A DNA stretch of 64,000 nt from Leishmania donovani (taxonomy: Eukaryota; Euglenozoa; Kinetoplastea; Trypanosomatida; Trypanosomatidae). The position numbers and the translations under genes were made by a program. The notes below the pieces were generated by a model. The model did no database searches and had not been told where the DNA came from. It was given only the letters and a program-made list of their open reading frames with translations. Positions within the stretch are counted from its first letter, which is position 1, and each line of letters starts with the position of its first letter. Positions 1 to 10,461 of the stretch are shown here, piece by piece. The stretch covers positions 2,529,726 to 2,593,725 of the forward strand of contig NC_018263.1 of NCBI RefSeq assembly GCF_000227135.1, read 5' to 3'.

Positions 1-336
1 AGCGGCAAGGCGATCGCGATGGCTCTGATGGCCATCTGTCTTCGAATCATCGCGCGCCTGCAGCGCCGACGTGTCGCGCCGCTTCTCCTTTTTGTTCGTC
101 TCGCTCAAAGTTGTTCGCGCCTTGCGTAGCTGCGACTGATACTCAGATGAGCACATGCCACCCAATCGGCCCCACACCATGATGACTTCGGCGGCCTCTT
201 TATCCCAGTTCTCGAGCCGCTCGCGCAGAAACGTCTCCAGCTGACCGTTGTGGGTACTATCGTCGGATGTTGTGCCGCTCACGCCGAGTTTCGACCGCTG
301 TAGCGCAGGCGGCGAGGGTTGCAGCGCAGAACTCAT
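1..336 (-). CDS. Partial hypothetical protein, N-terminal 112 residues
   Basis: An open frame without stops starts at the ATG at 336 (begins MSSALQPSPP) and runs off the left edge of the window. The visible part has a Ser/Pro-rich start, then an acidic and basic helical stretch (around LETFLRERLENWDKEAAEVI) and a charged Lys/Arg-rich segment, suggesting a helical, perhaps coiled-coil, protein. The start is supported by a pyrimidine tract (TTTTGTTTGGC in mRNA sense) and an AG five bases before the ATG, a typical trans-splice acceptor. I do not recognise the family. It would be the last gene of the run in transcription order, downstream of MPK1. Confidence 0.6.
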   Translation of the reverse strand, partial: MSSALQPSPPALQRSKLGVSGTTSDDSTHNGQLETFLRERLENWDKEAAEVIMVWGRLGGMCSSEYQSQLRKARTTLSETNKKEKRRDTSALQARDDSKTDGHQSHRDRLAA

Positions 337-1981
337 CGTCTCTGCCAAACAAAAGGTACCTGATAAGCACAAGGCCTCAGCCCGCTTCGTGCCCTGTGAA
401 TGCTGAATTGATCTATGAGTGCCCCTTCACGGAGGCGCGTGGATGTGTATGCGTCCGTGTAAGGGCGGGGCGCGGGTGCTATTGGACCTTTCCCCGCTAC
501 TGATGCAGATATCAGTAGCTGGCTGCACAGTCAAAAGGTCCAGCACCCCCCCCCGGGAAAGGCACATGCACACTAATAAGAGCTCACGTGGAGACTACAA
601 GACAACGCGATAAGCACCATTCAGCGCCGTTTTCAATGAAGTCTACGCTGTGTGCGGAAGCGGGTGCGGCTTGTACGTGTAAGGGGGGGGATCAGTGAGC
701 ATGAGTCACTGTCTGAAGGAAGCGGAGGGGTGCGCAAGAGTGCGGGGACGCAATCGCGGACAAGCGTCACTTAGAGCACCTGACCACTTCAGGAGCAACG
801 TGTACTACTCGTGGCATCAAAGCAGCACAACCCATAGCCTCAAAAACACAGTGGCCAGAAGTACGGGACAGCCGGCCAAGCTACGACAGGTGCGCTTGCA
901 TCGAGGCACACTCCAGATAATGTTTTCTCTTGCTGTTCTGTTTTGAGAGAAAAAAGTTAGGCGCACTTCGGACGGCATCCCCACGCCAGCATCGATACAC
1001 ATGCACACATGCACATGCACACCCTAACCCTGTGCTTGCGTGCAGAAAAGGGGGGGGGGCGTAGGCTTAAGAGTACTAGCGTGTGCCGCCGCACAGCAGA
1101 CGTCAGTTTCAAACACGGAAAAATAAATACATGAACAGAGGAGAAGCATTTGAGGAGCAAAGACGTCCAAACAGAAGGACAGGCGCACACACGCACACGC
1201 ATACGCATACGCACATAGCTGAGAGAAGAGAACGTGGTCTTTGATCCCTAATTCCACCAATGAGCCCGTTTCCGCCTCGCGCGCCTACACACGCACACAA
1301 AATCGTACCGACATCGATCTCCTCCCTCGAAAAAAAAAGCGGAGCATTGTGTCAATTAGCGAGGCACAGGAACGTGTGCAGATGTGCTCGTACGTTACTA
1401 TGCTGGGGCTGCATCTGCAGCACGACAACGGCACAGGCACGCACAAAGTACACGTACCCGCGCACAAACAGACACAATCTCCGTATTCCTTTCGGCTCTC
1501 CTTCCCTTGCCAAGACGATGAGGTGCAGAGGGAGGTGGAGCAGGGGCATCTTCAATTACGACCGCACGCACGGGTGCAACGCGACGCGACGAGGATAGAG
1601 AGAGACCGGAGAACGGGCGAAGGCAAAGGACGGCTCATACGGATTAGACACACACACACAAAAGCTCACTAGAAACAAAGAGGAACTCGACTGGGCAAAA
1701 CAAGAAAACGGTAACGGCAACTCGACAACGGCCGCAGCGTGTGGATGCTGTGACAGTGTTGCGAAAAGCAGCCCCTCTCTTCACATGTGCACGCAGGGAG
1801 AACGAGAGGGATGCATGATGGGTGGTGGTGGCTGGGAGGAAGAGGGACAACAAGCGCGTGTCCTTTCTTTTTTTTTTTCGTAGTGGAAACGGTGCGTCGC
1901 GTCGGGGCTGCTCCCTGCAGGGCGGCTGGAGCATCTTCGACATGGTTCGCTGTGCACCTCGCCGACAACTTCAGTCTGTCG
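337..1981. other. Intergenic spacer, 3' UTR side of MPK1
   Basis: There is no credible gene in these 1.6 kb. It holds scattered CA/TG-rich tracts (for example around 990-1020, 1185-1215 and 1648-1662), homopolymers such as a T run near 1866-1879, and short G runs. In transcription sense it would carry the MPK1 3' UTR and then the splice-acceptor region of the gene at the left edge. Open frames on both strands here are short and of low-complexity composition. Confidence 0.6.
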
Positions 1982-3058
1982 CTAATACACGTCTGTTATG
2001 TGATGGCGGTAGCGCATGCCGATCTCGTCGTACAGATTCGCCTTGTACTCCTCCTTGGTGTAGACCTTCTCATCCACGAGGGGCAGCACGAGTGGGTCGA
2101 GGTCTTGGATTTTCTCCAGTTCACCAGGCTGCACAAACGGGGCGACGTAGGGGTGCTGCAGCGCCTCCACCGCGGAAAGCCGCCTCTTTGGATTGAAAAC
2201 GATGAGCTTCATCATCAAGTCTGTCGCCTCGCTATCCTTCAGGTTCTTGTTCCCCACAAGTGGAGAGAAGATCAGCGGGGTCGGAAGGGAGTTGATGAGA
2301 GTCTCGAGCTCGGGCGAGTGAAGGCTGCGCACATCTGCGTCGCTCGGCACGCCGATAGCCTCGACGATCAGACGGAGTTGATCCAGCGTGTTTCGGCCCT
2401 CGAAGAGTGGGTGGCCCAGCAGCATCTCCCCAATCACACACCCGATGGCCCACATGTCCATCGCTGTGGAGTACGCGCGCGACTTGACCAAAATCTCCGG
2501 CGACCGGTACCACCGAGTTGCGATGTAGTCAGTCAGGTCGAGAAACTCCTGCTCGTTGTCGAAGCCGCTGCGAAACGTGCGAGCCAGACCAAAGTCCCCG
2601 AGCTTGATGGAGCAGTCGCTGCTCACAAATATGTTGGCCGGCTTCAAATCCCGGTGAATGATGTTCTGTGCGTGGAGCTGCGCCACTGTGCGAAGTAACT
2701 GATAGGTGAGGAAGCGCTTGTGGTCGCGCTGCAGAAGGTTTTTACGAATAATGGCTGTGAGATCGGTTTCTATCAACTCAAAAACGAGGTACAGGTCAAT
2801 GTCGTTGGCTGCACGAATCACATCGAGGATGCCGACAATGAAGGGGTTGTGCCGCAGTCGCTGCAAAAGCATCACTTCCCGATAAGTGCGCTGCGCATCT
2901 TGAACGTTGCCAAAGGCGTCGTAGACCTTTTTGAGGGCAACGCACTTGCCCGTGCGGCGGTCGAGAGCACACCAGACGACTCCGTAGGCGCCGCTGCCGA
3001 TGTGGCGGAGAATTCGGTAGCGCTGCTCAACCTCACCGTCGATGCCATAGGAGGTCAT
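1982..3058 (-). CDS. MPK1: Mitogen-activated protein kinase 1 (LMPK/MPK1)
   Basis: A Ser/Thr protein kinase of 358 residues, the length of Leishmania LMPK/MPK1, which in L. mexicana is required for amastigote survival in the host (established knowledge). Seen here: glycine loop GSGAYGVV at 21-28, catalytic lysine in VALKK near 43, HRDLKPAN at 135-142, DFG at 155-157, a TDY activation lip at 176-178 (dual phosphorylation Thr176/Tyr178), and SPE at 186-188. The frame is intact from the ATG at 3058 to TAG at 1982. The TDY lip is typical of several trypanosomatid MAP kinases, in place of the TEY of animal ERKs. In L. mexicana the same gene lies next to the secreted acid phosphatase genes; here the SAP gene is also the next gene, separated by about 7.4 kb that carries a retroposon remnant. 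Confidence in family and orthology is high. Confidence 0.95.
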   Translation of the reverse strand: MTSYGIDGEVEQRYRILRHIGSGAYGVVWCALDRRTGKCVALKKVYDAFGNVQDAQRTYREVMLLQRLRHNPFIVGILDVIRAANDIDLYLVFELIETDLTAIIRKNLLQRDHKRFLTYQLLRTVAQLHAQNIIHRDLKPANIFVSSDCSIKLGDFGLARTFRSGFDNEQEFLDLTDYIATRWYRSPEILVKSRAYSTAMDMWAIGCVIGEMLLGHPLFEGRNTLDQLRLIVEAIGVPSDADVRSLHSPELETLINSLPTPLIFSPLVGNKNLKDSEATDLMMKLIVFNPKRRLSAVEALQHPYVAPFVQPGELEKIQDLDPLVLPLVDEKVYTKEEYKANLYDEIGMRYRHHITDVY

Positions 3059-4639
3059 GATGGCGATGGCGAGAGGGTTCCCGCCAAAAAAAAAAAGATG
3101 AGCAAAGGGATACCAAATTCTCAGACTTCTATTCCTGCTCTATCGCGTATAGGGATGTGCGGGTACGGAGACGCGAGTTTGAATGTGTATCTCTGTGTGC
3201 TCAACCATCTACGCTCATGTGTGCGCGCGCGGTGGCTTTTCTGTGTGCCCACACGAGGGAAGCTGAAGAAGGGAAAAATAATCAGAAATGAAAGCACGCA
3301 ACGAGCGCGCGCACACACACACACCGTCGCGGGGGTGCTGGTGATGGTGGGAAGGTTAAGTGCTACACACGGGACGCACTGCTCTCGCCTTCCCGTTGTG
3401 CTTATCGGCTAGCACCTTTGTGAAAGATGGTCACTGACGCACATATGGAACGACAGGACAAGGGATCGAGAAGCATTGGTGTGAGAGGCAAAGAAGGAGA
3501 TGCGGATGCGGAGCAGAAAAATGAGATGATAGTGGTCATACACACAGGGGGCCATGTGTTCGTTGTGCACTCTCTCATCCAATGCTCTTCTCCGAGATCG
3601 TTGTCAGCATCGCACCTACAGTGATGCCCTGGGGAGCAGCGCGCCTTGCACGTTTCGCACGGGACACACAGAGAAAGATACTGAAAGAAATAGATGCCTC
3701 CTGTGTAGGAGCGCTTACCCCAGCACGACCCCGAAGCGTGCGGGCTGCATCTACGCCTCTGCAGCCGTTGCCTTTACTCGATCCACTTTTTCTTGTGTCT
3801 GCTTCAGCTTTTCTTTGCCATAGTGATCCCAAATCAAGCTCCTAACTTGTTCATGTCTTTGCTATCAACCCTTTCCTTAGCCGTGTGTTTGTGTCGGTGC
3901 CTCGATGTCTTGTTTTCTTTCTTTTCCTCTCTGCCCCCACCCGCTTGCGTGCGTGCGTGCGCGCGTGCGAGTACTTGCGCAATGTGCTGTCGCACTATGT
4001 CCTCTCCTTCCCCTTAGTCCCCGACGTTTCGTGTGCATTATTGCTCGTGGTAGGCGACAATTCAAGCAAACGCAGTGAGAGAGCACATACCCAGAGACGC
4101 TGCAACCCTGTCCTTCAGCGCGGCGACCACGAAGAGCATGAGCGGTAAGATGGGACAGACGAAAAGGTGGGGTTCTGGATACGCGGGTGAAGGGAGGGGA
4201 CGAAGGGATCGCGAAAGGAGATGACGACAATGAATGAAGATGCTGTGCACCGCATAGTCGGGTATCTCGACGACGCCAATGCAAATGAAGAACAAGAAAA
4301 AGGCGAGGAATGGGTGGCCTCGTAAGGGTGATGAGAAGTGAGAGAAGACCAGTAGAGATCTTCTGCTGAACGCAGAGACAGATACAGAGACACACTCACT
4401 CACAAGTGGGAGGAGCGAGCGAGAGGATATTCCAATAATAAGAAAAAAGCTTCAAAACGACAGTACAGAGCCACCTTGTTTCCGTTTGTTGTGGGTGTGC
4501 TTTTCTTCTTGTCTTTTTTCTTCCTTTTAATGGAGAGCGCCAACAACATCGTCCAAGACATGCTCACGAAGAAGAGAACAATAAAAACGACAACAGGATT
4601 AGGAGCATGGAAAGAAGAAAAGAATAAAGGGAGACGCAC
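3059..4639. other. Non-coding spacer upstream of MPK1
   Basis: This part of the 7.4-kb MPK1-SAP interval contains an A11 run near 3088 (a U tract in mRNA sense), CA/TG runs and T/C-rich stretches. No AG lies between the U tract and the MPK1 ATG, so the MPK1 splice acceptor must be further upstream, for example after the pyrimidine-rich stretch around 3150-3180. No gene is supported. Confidence 0.5.
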
Positions 4640-4869
4640 AATGTTATCTGTTCCTGAATTTGACCGATTTCTGTTTTTTTTTTTGTTATCTTTCTCTTCC
4701 TTTANNNNNNNNNNNNNNNNNNNNNNNNNNNNNNNNNNNNNNNNNNNNNNNNNNNNNNNNNNNNNNNNNNNNNNNNNNNNNNNNNNNNNNNNNNNNNNNN
4801 NNNAATGTTATCTGTTCCGTTGAATTTGACCGATTTCTGTTTTTTTTTTGTTATCTTTCTCTTCCTTTA
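4640..4869. repeat. 99-N assembly gap with duplicated flanks
   Basis: Bases 4640-4704 and 4804-4869 are almost the same sequence on both sides of Ns at 4705-4803. The only differences seen are a two-base insertion (TTCCTGAA versus TTCCGTTGAA) and the length of a T run (11 versus 10). This is what two overlapping contig ends look like when they are not merged. The gap probably contains no missing sequence. Confidence 0.8.
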
Positions 4870-5519
4870 GCGACCTCCACACACCTCTCCGTTCCCTTCG
4901 CCCGATGCTGATGCGACTGTCTACTTTACGCGCTCTTCTCTTTCCATCGATCTGCAGTCGTGCCCAGTCCTCGCCTTTCGGCCCTTCCCTCTTTCTGTCT
5001 TGCGCATGTTTTCTTCAGCGTACCCTCCTCTTTTGCGTAATTCATGCCATTCCCGATCGCTGCACGCGACACGCGAGTGAACAGAAAAAGGCGGTGGGGT
5101 AGGCGTCGAGAGGAGGAAGAGCAGAGGAGAGAGAGAGTTGCGCGCCGTGTCCCTTGTCTTGAGCAGCTCCATCAGCGCCATCACAGGGGACCGCTTCGAC
5201 GGTGCCAAGCTGCTCTTGGCAGAGGGGCGGGGGAGGTGGACACGACAAACAACAGGAAAATTTCGAGAGAGCGGTAGGGCGGGACCTGACACAGTAAACG
5301 AGGAGAAGACGGGGTGCCCTTGGAGTTGTAGGAGGATGCCAGCAAGTATGTTGAAAAAAAGCGCCATGCAAGACTACAGCGTGTGAGGCCGTTGGGAACC
5401 AAATCAACGCCGCTGTTTCTTTTTGCCCCTTTTACTTTTTCCGCCTCGCTCTCCTTCACTTCTGTCTTCAACCGCTCCTCGGCAGGCTGCGTGACTTTGG
5501 CCATGTTCATCATCTGGAG
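4870..5519. other. Non-coding spacer
   Basis: No recognised gene. A minus-strand stretch at about 5390-5560 has slightly protein-like wording (around MNMAKVTQPAEERLKTEVK) within an otherwise low-complexity open frame. It lacks a convincing start, length or family and is left as non-coding. Confidence 0.45.
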
Positions 5520-6794
5520 CGTCTCCAACCAAGGCGCGCACACAGATGTGAGATCATTGATAATGCACGCGACGGCGGCGACGAGGTTTTGGAAAGGCGA
5601 AAGGAGAGAAGGGGGCGGGAGGAGAGACGAGGCAGTGACAGTGCCAGGCGTGTGTAAACGACAGATAGGATTGGCCAAGAGCAACCTCGACAGAAAGAGT
5701 CACACAAGAAACAGTTCACGGTCAAAGGGCAGAAGGAAAGCAAAAAGTGAGCGAGCGAGACCTACCGAAAGCAAAAATGATAATAGAAAAAAAAAAGGAT
5801 GTGCTCGGAGCGCAGCAGGCGGAGGACGCGAGCAGGCGTCCTCCCCGCAACTGCAGTTGCCGCAACCCTACAACACGCCACCGCAGAGGTTTTACTTCGG
5901 CTTGGGGAGAGGTTTATCGCTCCCCTCCTGCGCGGTGTGTATGCTTTCATTTGTCTCCTTCGTGGGTGTCACACACGCGTCTCACTGCTGCCGCACACCG
6001 CAGCCGCAGTCAGAGCCGATCACACCTTTGTGCGCACTGTTGCACACCTCATTCACCCTCGCGGAGTTCAACTCCTGCGCGCGTGTGCGGGATGGCGAGC
6101 CGAACAGNNNNNNNNNNNNNNNNNNNNNNNNNNNNNNNNNNNNNNNNNNNNNNNNNNNNNNNNNNNNNNNNNNNNNNNNNNNNNNNNNNNNNNNNNNNNN
6201 NNNNNNCGTCTCCAACCAAGGCGCGCACACAGATGTGAGATCATTGATAATGCACGCGACGGCGGCGACGAGGTTTTGGAAAGGCGAAAGGAGAGAAGGG
6301 GGCGGGAGGAGAGACGAGGCAGTGACAGTGCCAGGCGTGTGTAAACGACAGATAGGATTGGCCAAGAGCAACCTCGACAGAAAGAGTCACACAAGAAACA
6401 GTTCACGGTCAAAGGGCAGAAGGAAAGCAAAAAGTGAGCGAGCGAGACCTACCGAAAGCAAAAATGATAATAGAAAAAAAAAAGGATGTGCTCGGAGCGC
6501 AGCAGGCGGAGGACGCGAGCAGGCGTCCTCCCCGCAACTGCAGTTGCCGCAACCCTACAACACGCCACCGCAGAGGTTTTACTTCGGCTTGGGGAGAGGT
6601 TTATCGCTCCCCTCCTGCGCGGTGTGTATGCTTTCATTTGTCTCCTTCGTGGGTGTCACACACGCGTCTCACTGCTGCCGCACACCGCAGCCGCAGTCAG
6701 AGCCGATCACACCTTTGTGCGCACTGTTGCACACCTCATTCACCCTCGCGGAGTTCAACTCCTGCGCGCGTGTGCGGGATGGCGAGCCGAACAG
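5520..6794. repeat. 99-N gap with 588-bp identical flanks (assembly duplication)
   Basis: Bases 5520-6107 recur at 6207-6794 (offset 687) with no difference seen by eye, including a ten-base A run, and are separated by Ns at 6108-6206. A true tandem duplication would rarely begin and end exactly at the gap edges, so this is read as an unmerged contig overlap. The true distance between MPK1 and SAP is therefore about 0.7 kb shorter at this point. Confidence 0.85.
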
Positions 6795-7567
6795 CGAAAA
6801 AGAAAAAAACATACTGGTCAATGATGCAGTTTGCTCCACAGTCACCGGCCACCTCTCTCAGGTCTTCTCGCCTTCTTGGACCTGACGCCTCCACACATAA
6901 GAAAACAAAAGGGTCTTGAAGTAAGGTGACGGGCGGATGCGACGAGAGCAGAAAGGGGCACGGGTGCACCCATGTCAACTCCTCTTGTTTTTCCCGCTTC
7001 TTATCGAAGTGAAGTGGTATATGTGAGGGCCTGGGGAGAGGACGAGGTAGGGCGCAACGAGGAGGGTCCGTGGGGAAGCGTGGTGCATCAGAAGAAACAG
7101 CGGCAGGAACTGAAGATAAATGTGAGCCGCTTCAACTAGGTCTTTAAAGAGTTGTTTCTTTTTGTTTGCTTGTTTCCACGGATGCGCCTTGAGCAATGAT
7201 GCGCGCCGATGGAGTTCTACTGTGCGGTGCACTGTAGCCTCCTTCTCTCCCTGTTCCCTTCTGTACAATCTACTTCATCGACAGACCACACGACACTACG
7301 AGCGCATGCATGTAAATGTATATATTACACGCAGAGCGAGAAGCGACCCGTCGAGGTACATCAGTAAGAACGAAAAAAAAAAATATAGAAACGAAACGTT
7401 CGAGGAGGCCACGAAAGCACAAAGAAGCCCGTAGACCCACTAATAGGTGAAAAAAACAGAGATTGCTTGGCACACGAACACTGCCGTACAACTCAACACC
7501 GGCGCGCTTCCACTAAAGATTAAAGAGAAAGCGTGCACCGAACCACAGCTGAAGGCCCTTTTTTCCT
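6795..7567. other. Non-coding spacer next to the retroposon remnant
   Basis: Mostly A-rich and T-rich tracts with short AT dinucleotide runs (around 7318-7326 and an A11 run near 7373). No gene or family match is seen. It adjoins the 3' end of the DIRE remnant; no poly(A) tail of that element is visible in coding sense. Confidence 0.45.
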
Positions 7568-7574
7568 TCACCGG

Positions 7575-9245
7575 AGGGTCGGGGTAGGCAGGAGGTTGGC
7601 CAGCCTCAGGCCAGGCTCCCTCTGAGACCCTGCACACCCTGCCTGTATGCCATGCCTCGCCCTGAGGGGCCTCGAGCCGTGGCATTCCGCAATGTGGTGC
7701 GGCCGCTCTCCACCCCGGCGCCTGCAGGACTCGAGGGTGCTCTCGTGATGCTGCCGGCATGTGCGCCTCATCAGCCCACCTGGTTGGATGAAGGAGGTGC
7801 CGCACAGCGCGCGCACGTGCACCGTGGTGTTCCTCGGTGTGGATGCCTTCGCGCCTTTCTCGCTCATCACTCGCGCTCTCCTGACGGCCGCGTGCCTCGG
7901 TCGGATGCGGCACACCACATGCCAGCGGTGCTCGGCATGCGCGTGCGCACAGTGCCCGCACCAGTGGGCCTCGGGGTCCGTTGCAGGACAGCAGTGCTGT
8001 CTGGCGGGCTCGCTGTCTTCACCCCCCACGTCCGTGGATGCCGCCGAGGGGGGTGGGGGAGGCGTGTCTGCATGGCTTGCCCGCATGCGCCGCGACAGGT
8101 GGGACGCCGCCATGAGTCTGTGGCAGCAGGGGCATTCCACCCTCTCCTGAGTCCGCACGCCTCTGACAGGCGCGGGCGTGTCAAGCGGAAGGGGCCCGCG
8201 CAGAGACGTGTGCCAGCGCACAAAAGGGCCCATAGCGTGCCAGCCTGTAGAGGGGCATAGGGGTGCAGCGATGGACACCCGACGGAGGAGCCACATGCGG
8301 TGCGAGGGAGATGTGCGTACTCTGGTCGCTGCGTGCAAGACCATGGCNNNNNNNNNNNNNNNNNNNNNNNNNNNNNNNNNNNNNNNNNNNNNNNNNNNNN
8401 NNNNNNNNNNNNNNNNNNNNNNNNNNNNNNNNNNNNNNNNNNNNNNGGACGCCGCCATGAGTCTGTGGCAGCAGGGGCATTCCACCCTCTCCTGAGTCCG
8501 CACGCCTCTGACAGGCGCGGGCGTGTCAAGCGGAAGGGGCCCGCGCAGAGACGTGTGCCAGCGCACAAAAGGGCCCATAGCGTGCCAGCCTGTAGAGGGG
8601 CATAGGGGTGCAGCGATGGACACCCGACGGAGGAGCCACATGCGGTGCGAGGGAGATGTGCGTACTCTGGTCGCTGCGTGCAAGACCATGGCGTGAAATG
8701 AGGTGTGCTCTGAGCCTCGAGCTGTCGTCAAATCGCGCGTAGCACACCCGGCACAACGCCCGGGCGGACGCCCTCATAGCAAACGGCAGGTGAGGGGTGG
8801 GGTGTTTGGGGGGGTGGAGGGGCGGAGGTGCTACAGTTCTAGCGGCGTAGCCGGCATCACACTGTCTGCACGCCGTGCTGCCACCGCCGGCCACCTGCCA
8901 TTGCAGGAATCCCAGGTGCGGAGAGGTGCCTCTGCGGGGCTGGGCGAGGGCCATCTTCTGCCGCCGTGTGAGCTCGCCATCCTGGCTCTTCTGGTGTGGG
9001 ACGGCTGCCGCCAAGGAGCACTTGTCGTCGCGTGTCACATCGTGTAGCGGGGTTTCGCGGCATGTCGGCGTGGCGTCTGAGACCGGCGACCAGGTCCGTG
9101 ATGCATGCAGTTGGCGGCGGCTCCTCTGGCATTGCCAATTCGGCAAGCCTGCCGGATTCGCCCTTGCGTTCCACTTCGCAAGGGCCGAAGACGGACGTAA
9201 ACGAGAGACACTGGTGACGGGGAGCACAAATAAAACACAGAGCAA
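7575..9245 (-). mobile_element. Degenerate ingi/L1Tc-type LINE (DIRE) 3' end with C2H2 zinc fingers
   Basis: Reading the minus strand from about 9245 down, the translation carries a block (TRRQKMALAQPRRG, about 8905-8990) resembling the region after RNase H in ingi-clade LINEs. It then has a canonical C2H2 finger, C-x2-C-x12-H-x4-H (CRVCYARFDDSSRL onward, about 8695-8757), a second degenerate finger (CPCCHRLMAASHL, last ligands altered, about 8083-8139), and two more finger-like remnants (CGTSFIQPGGLMRR about 7770-7810). The parts lie in different frames, so the element is dead. C-terminal C2H2 motifs are known in T. cruzi L1Tc, and degenerate ingi-related elements (DIREs) are known in Leishmania. 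The last ~370 bp recur at 41.3-41.69 kb. The G+C content is clearly higher than in the flanking spacers. Confidence 0.65.
8102..8692. repeat. 99-N gap with 246-bp identical flanks inside the DIRE
   Basis: Bases 8102-8347 recur at 8447-8692 (offset 345) around Ns at 8348-8446. This is the same unmerged-overlap pattern as elsewhere. It duplicates part of the second zinc-finger segment, so the element appears about 345 bp longer than it is. The frame change between the first finger and the rest of the element is partly hidden by this duplication. Confidence 0.8.
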
Positions 9246-10461
9246 AAGAATAAAAAAATGAGGTCAGCATCACAGCGACCAAACCATCAGATGCACAACC
9301 ACAGAGACGACGAGCTCTGTGCTCTGCAGAGATTACCAATGCTGATAAATAGAAAATGCCATGCAGAAATTCTGCACGCAACATGAAAAGACTTACGCAT
9401 ACTCCCAAATCGTATACATGTACGTGCGCATGTGAAAACTGCGACTACAATAACACCGCACCACAATCAAAAAAATGGAGAGAAAGAACATCACAATGTG
9501 AATCGACGGGAATAGGCGTNNNNNNNNNNNNNNNNNNNNNNNNNNNNNNNNNNNNNNNNNNNNNNNNNNNNNNNNNNNNNNNNNNNNNNNNNNNNNNNNN
9601 NNNNNNNNNNNNNNNNNNAGAAATTCTGCACGCAACATGAAAAGACTTACGCATACTCCCAAATCGTATACATGTACGTGCGCATGTGAAAACTGCGACT
9701 ACAATAACACCGCACCACAATCAAAAAAATGGAGAGAAAGAACATCACAATGTGAATCGACGGGAATAGGCGTGTGGACATGACGCAACCCCACGTCCTC
9801 CCGCACACAGAACATATGCAAACAACAGAACATAAACAGAATCTTGGCGAGCACGCACATCCATTGTAAGCGACGTTCCCGTTTGTGTTTTACTCTTTTC
9901 TTCCCTCGCCACCATACACAAGCACACATATAAGAAAAAAGATAAAGAGGAAAAACAGAAAAAAAGAGCGAAAAAGGAAAACTTTTTCATTTTTCTGTTT
10001 TTTTTTTCTTGTTTTACATATATATATATACATGTATGTACGGTGCACAGAAACATGCATGGCTGTCTTTGGTAGCGCATCTCCTCTGCGCTAGGGACGT
10101 GTATGCACGTATGTGCGTGCGTGTGTGCGTGTGCGTATATATGTGCGCAGAGAGAAATTCATACACATGGATATTTATTTATTGATCCATTTTTTGTCGT
10201 ACATCTACTGCGGAGGGACGCGCGGAGAAGGGAGTGGTTATAAAGAAAAAAGTGATCCAGAAGGTAAGAACGATGGCGTCGACGGCTTTACAGCGACACG
10301 CGCACACACAGAGCACACAAAGGCATTATGAGAGAGCAGAGATCAAGATGAAAAGAAGACGGGGCGACACGAACGGATATGATACCTTCTGGAAGCAAGG
10401 CACGCTGCACAGAAGGTTCCTCTCCATTCAAACATGCTCTCAAGAGGTACATGCCATTATA
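9246..10461. other. SAP 3' UTR side spacer, with a 99-N duplicated gap
   Basis: No gene is seen. Bases 9365-9519 recur at 9619-9773 around Ns at 9520-9618, again an unmerged overlap of 155 bp. The rest is A/T- and CA/TG-rich, with a TA run at about 10018-10030 and alternating CGTGTG/TGTGCG tracts near 10095-10145. In transcription sense this would be the 3' UTR of the acid phosphatase gene. Confidence 0.6.

Noticed and set aside
1787..2698. Plus-strand frame of about 300 codons over MPK1
   Set aside because: Antisense to a kinase with all catalytic motifs intact; no family match of its own.
5181..5684. Minus-strand frame with some protein-like wording around 5400-5560
   Set aside because: Only a short part looks protein-like, the flanks are low-complexity, and no splice acceptor or family match supports it.
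5383..6885. Plus-strand frame of 500 codons
   Set aside because: It runs through Ns and through two copies of the same non-coding segment; composition is low-complexity.
7575..9245. A cellular zinc-finger protein gene
   Set aside because: The fingers are in different frames with altered ligands, the block before them resembles the LINE RNase-H end, and the 3' part is repeated at 41.3 kb.
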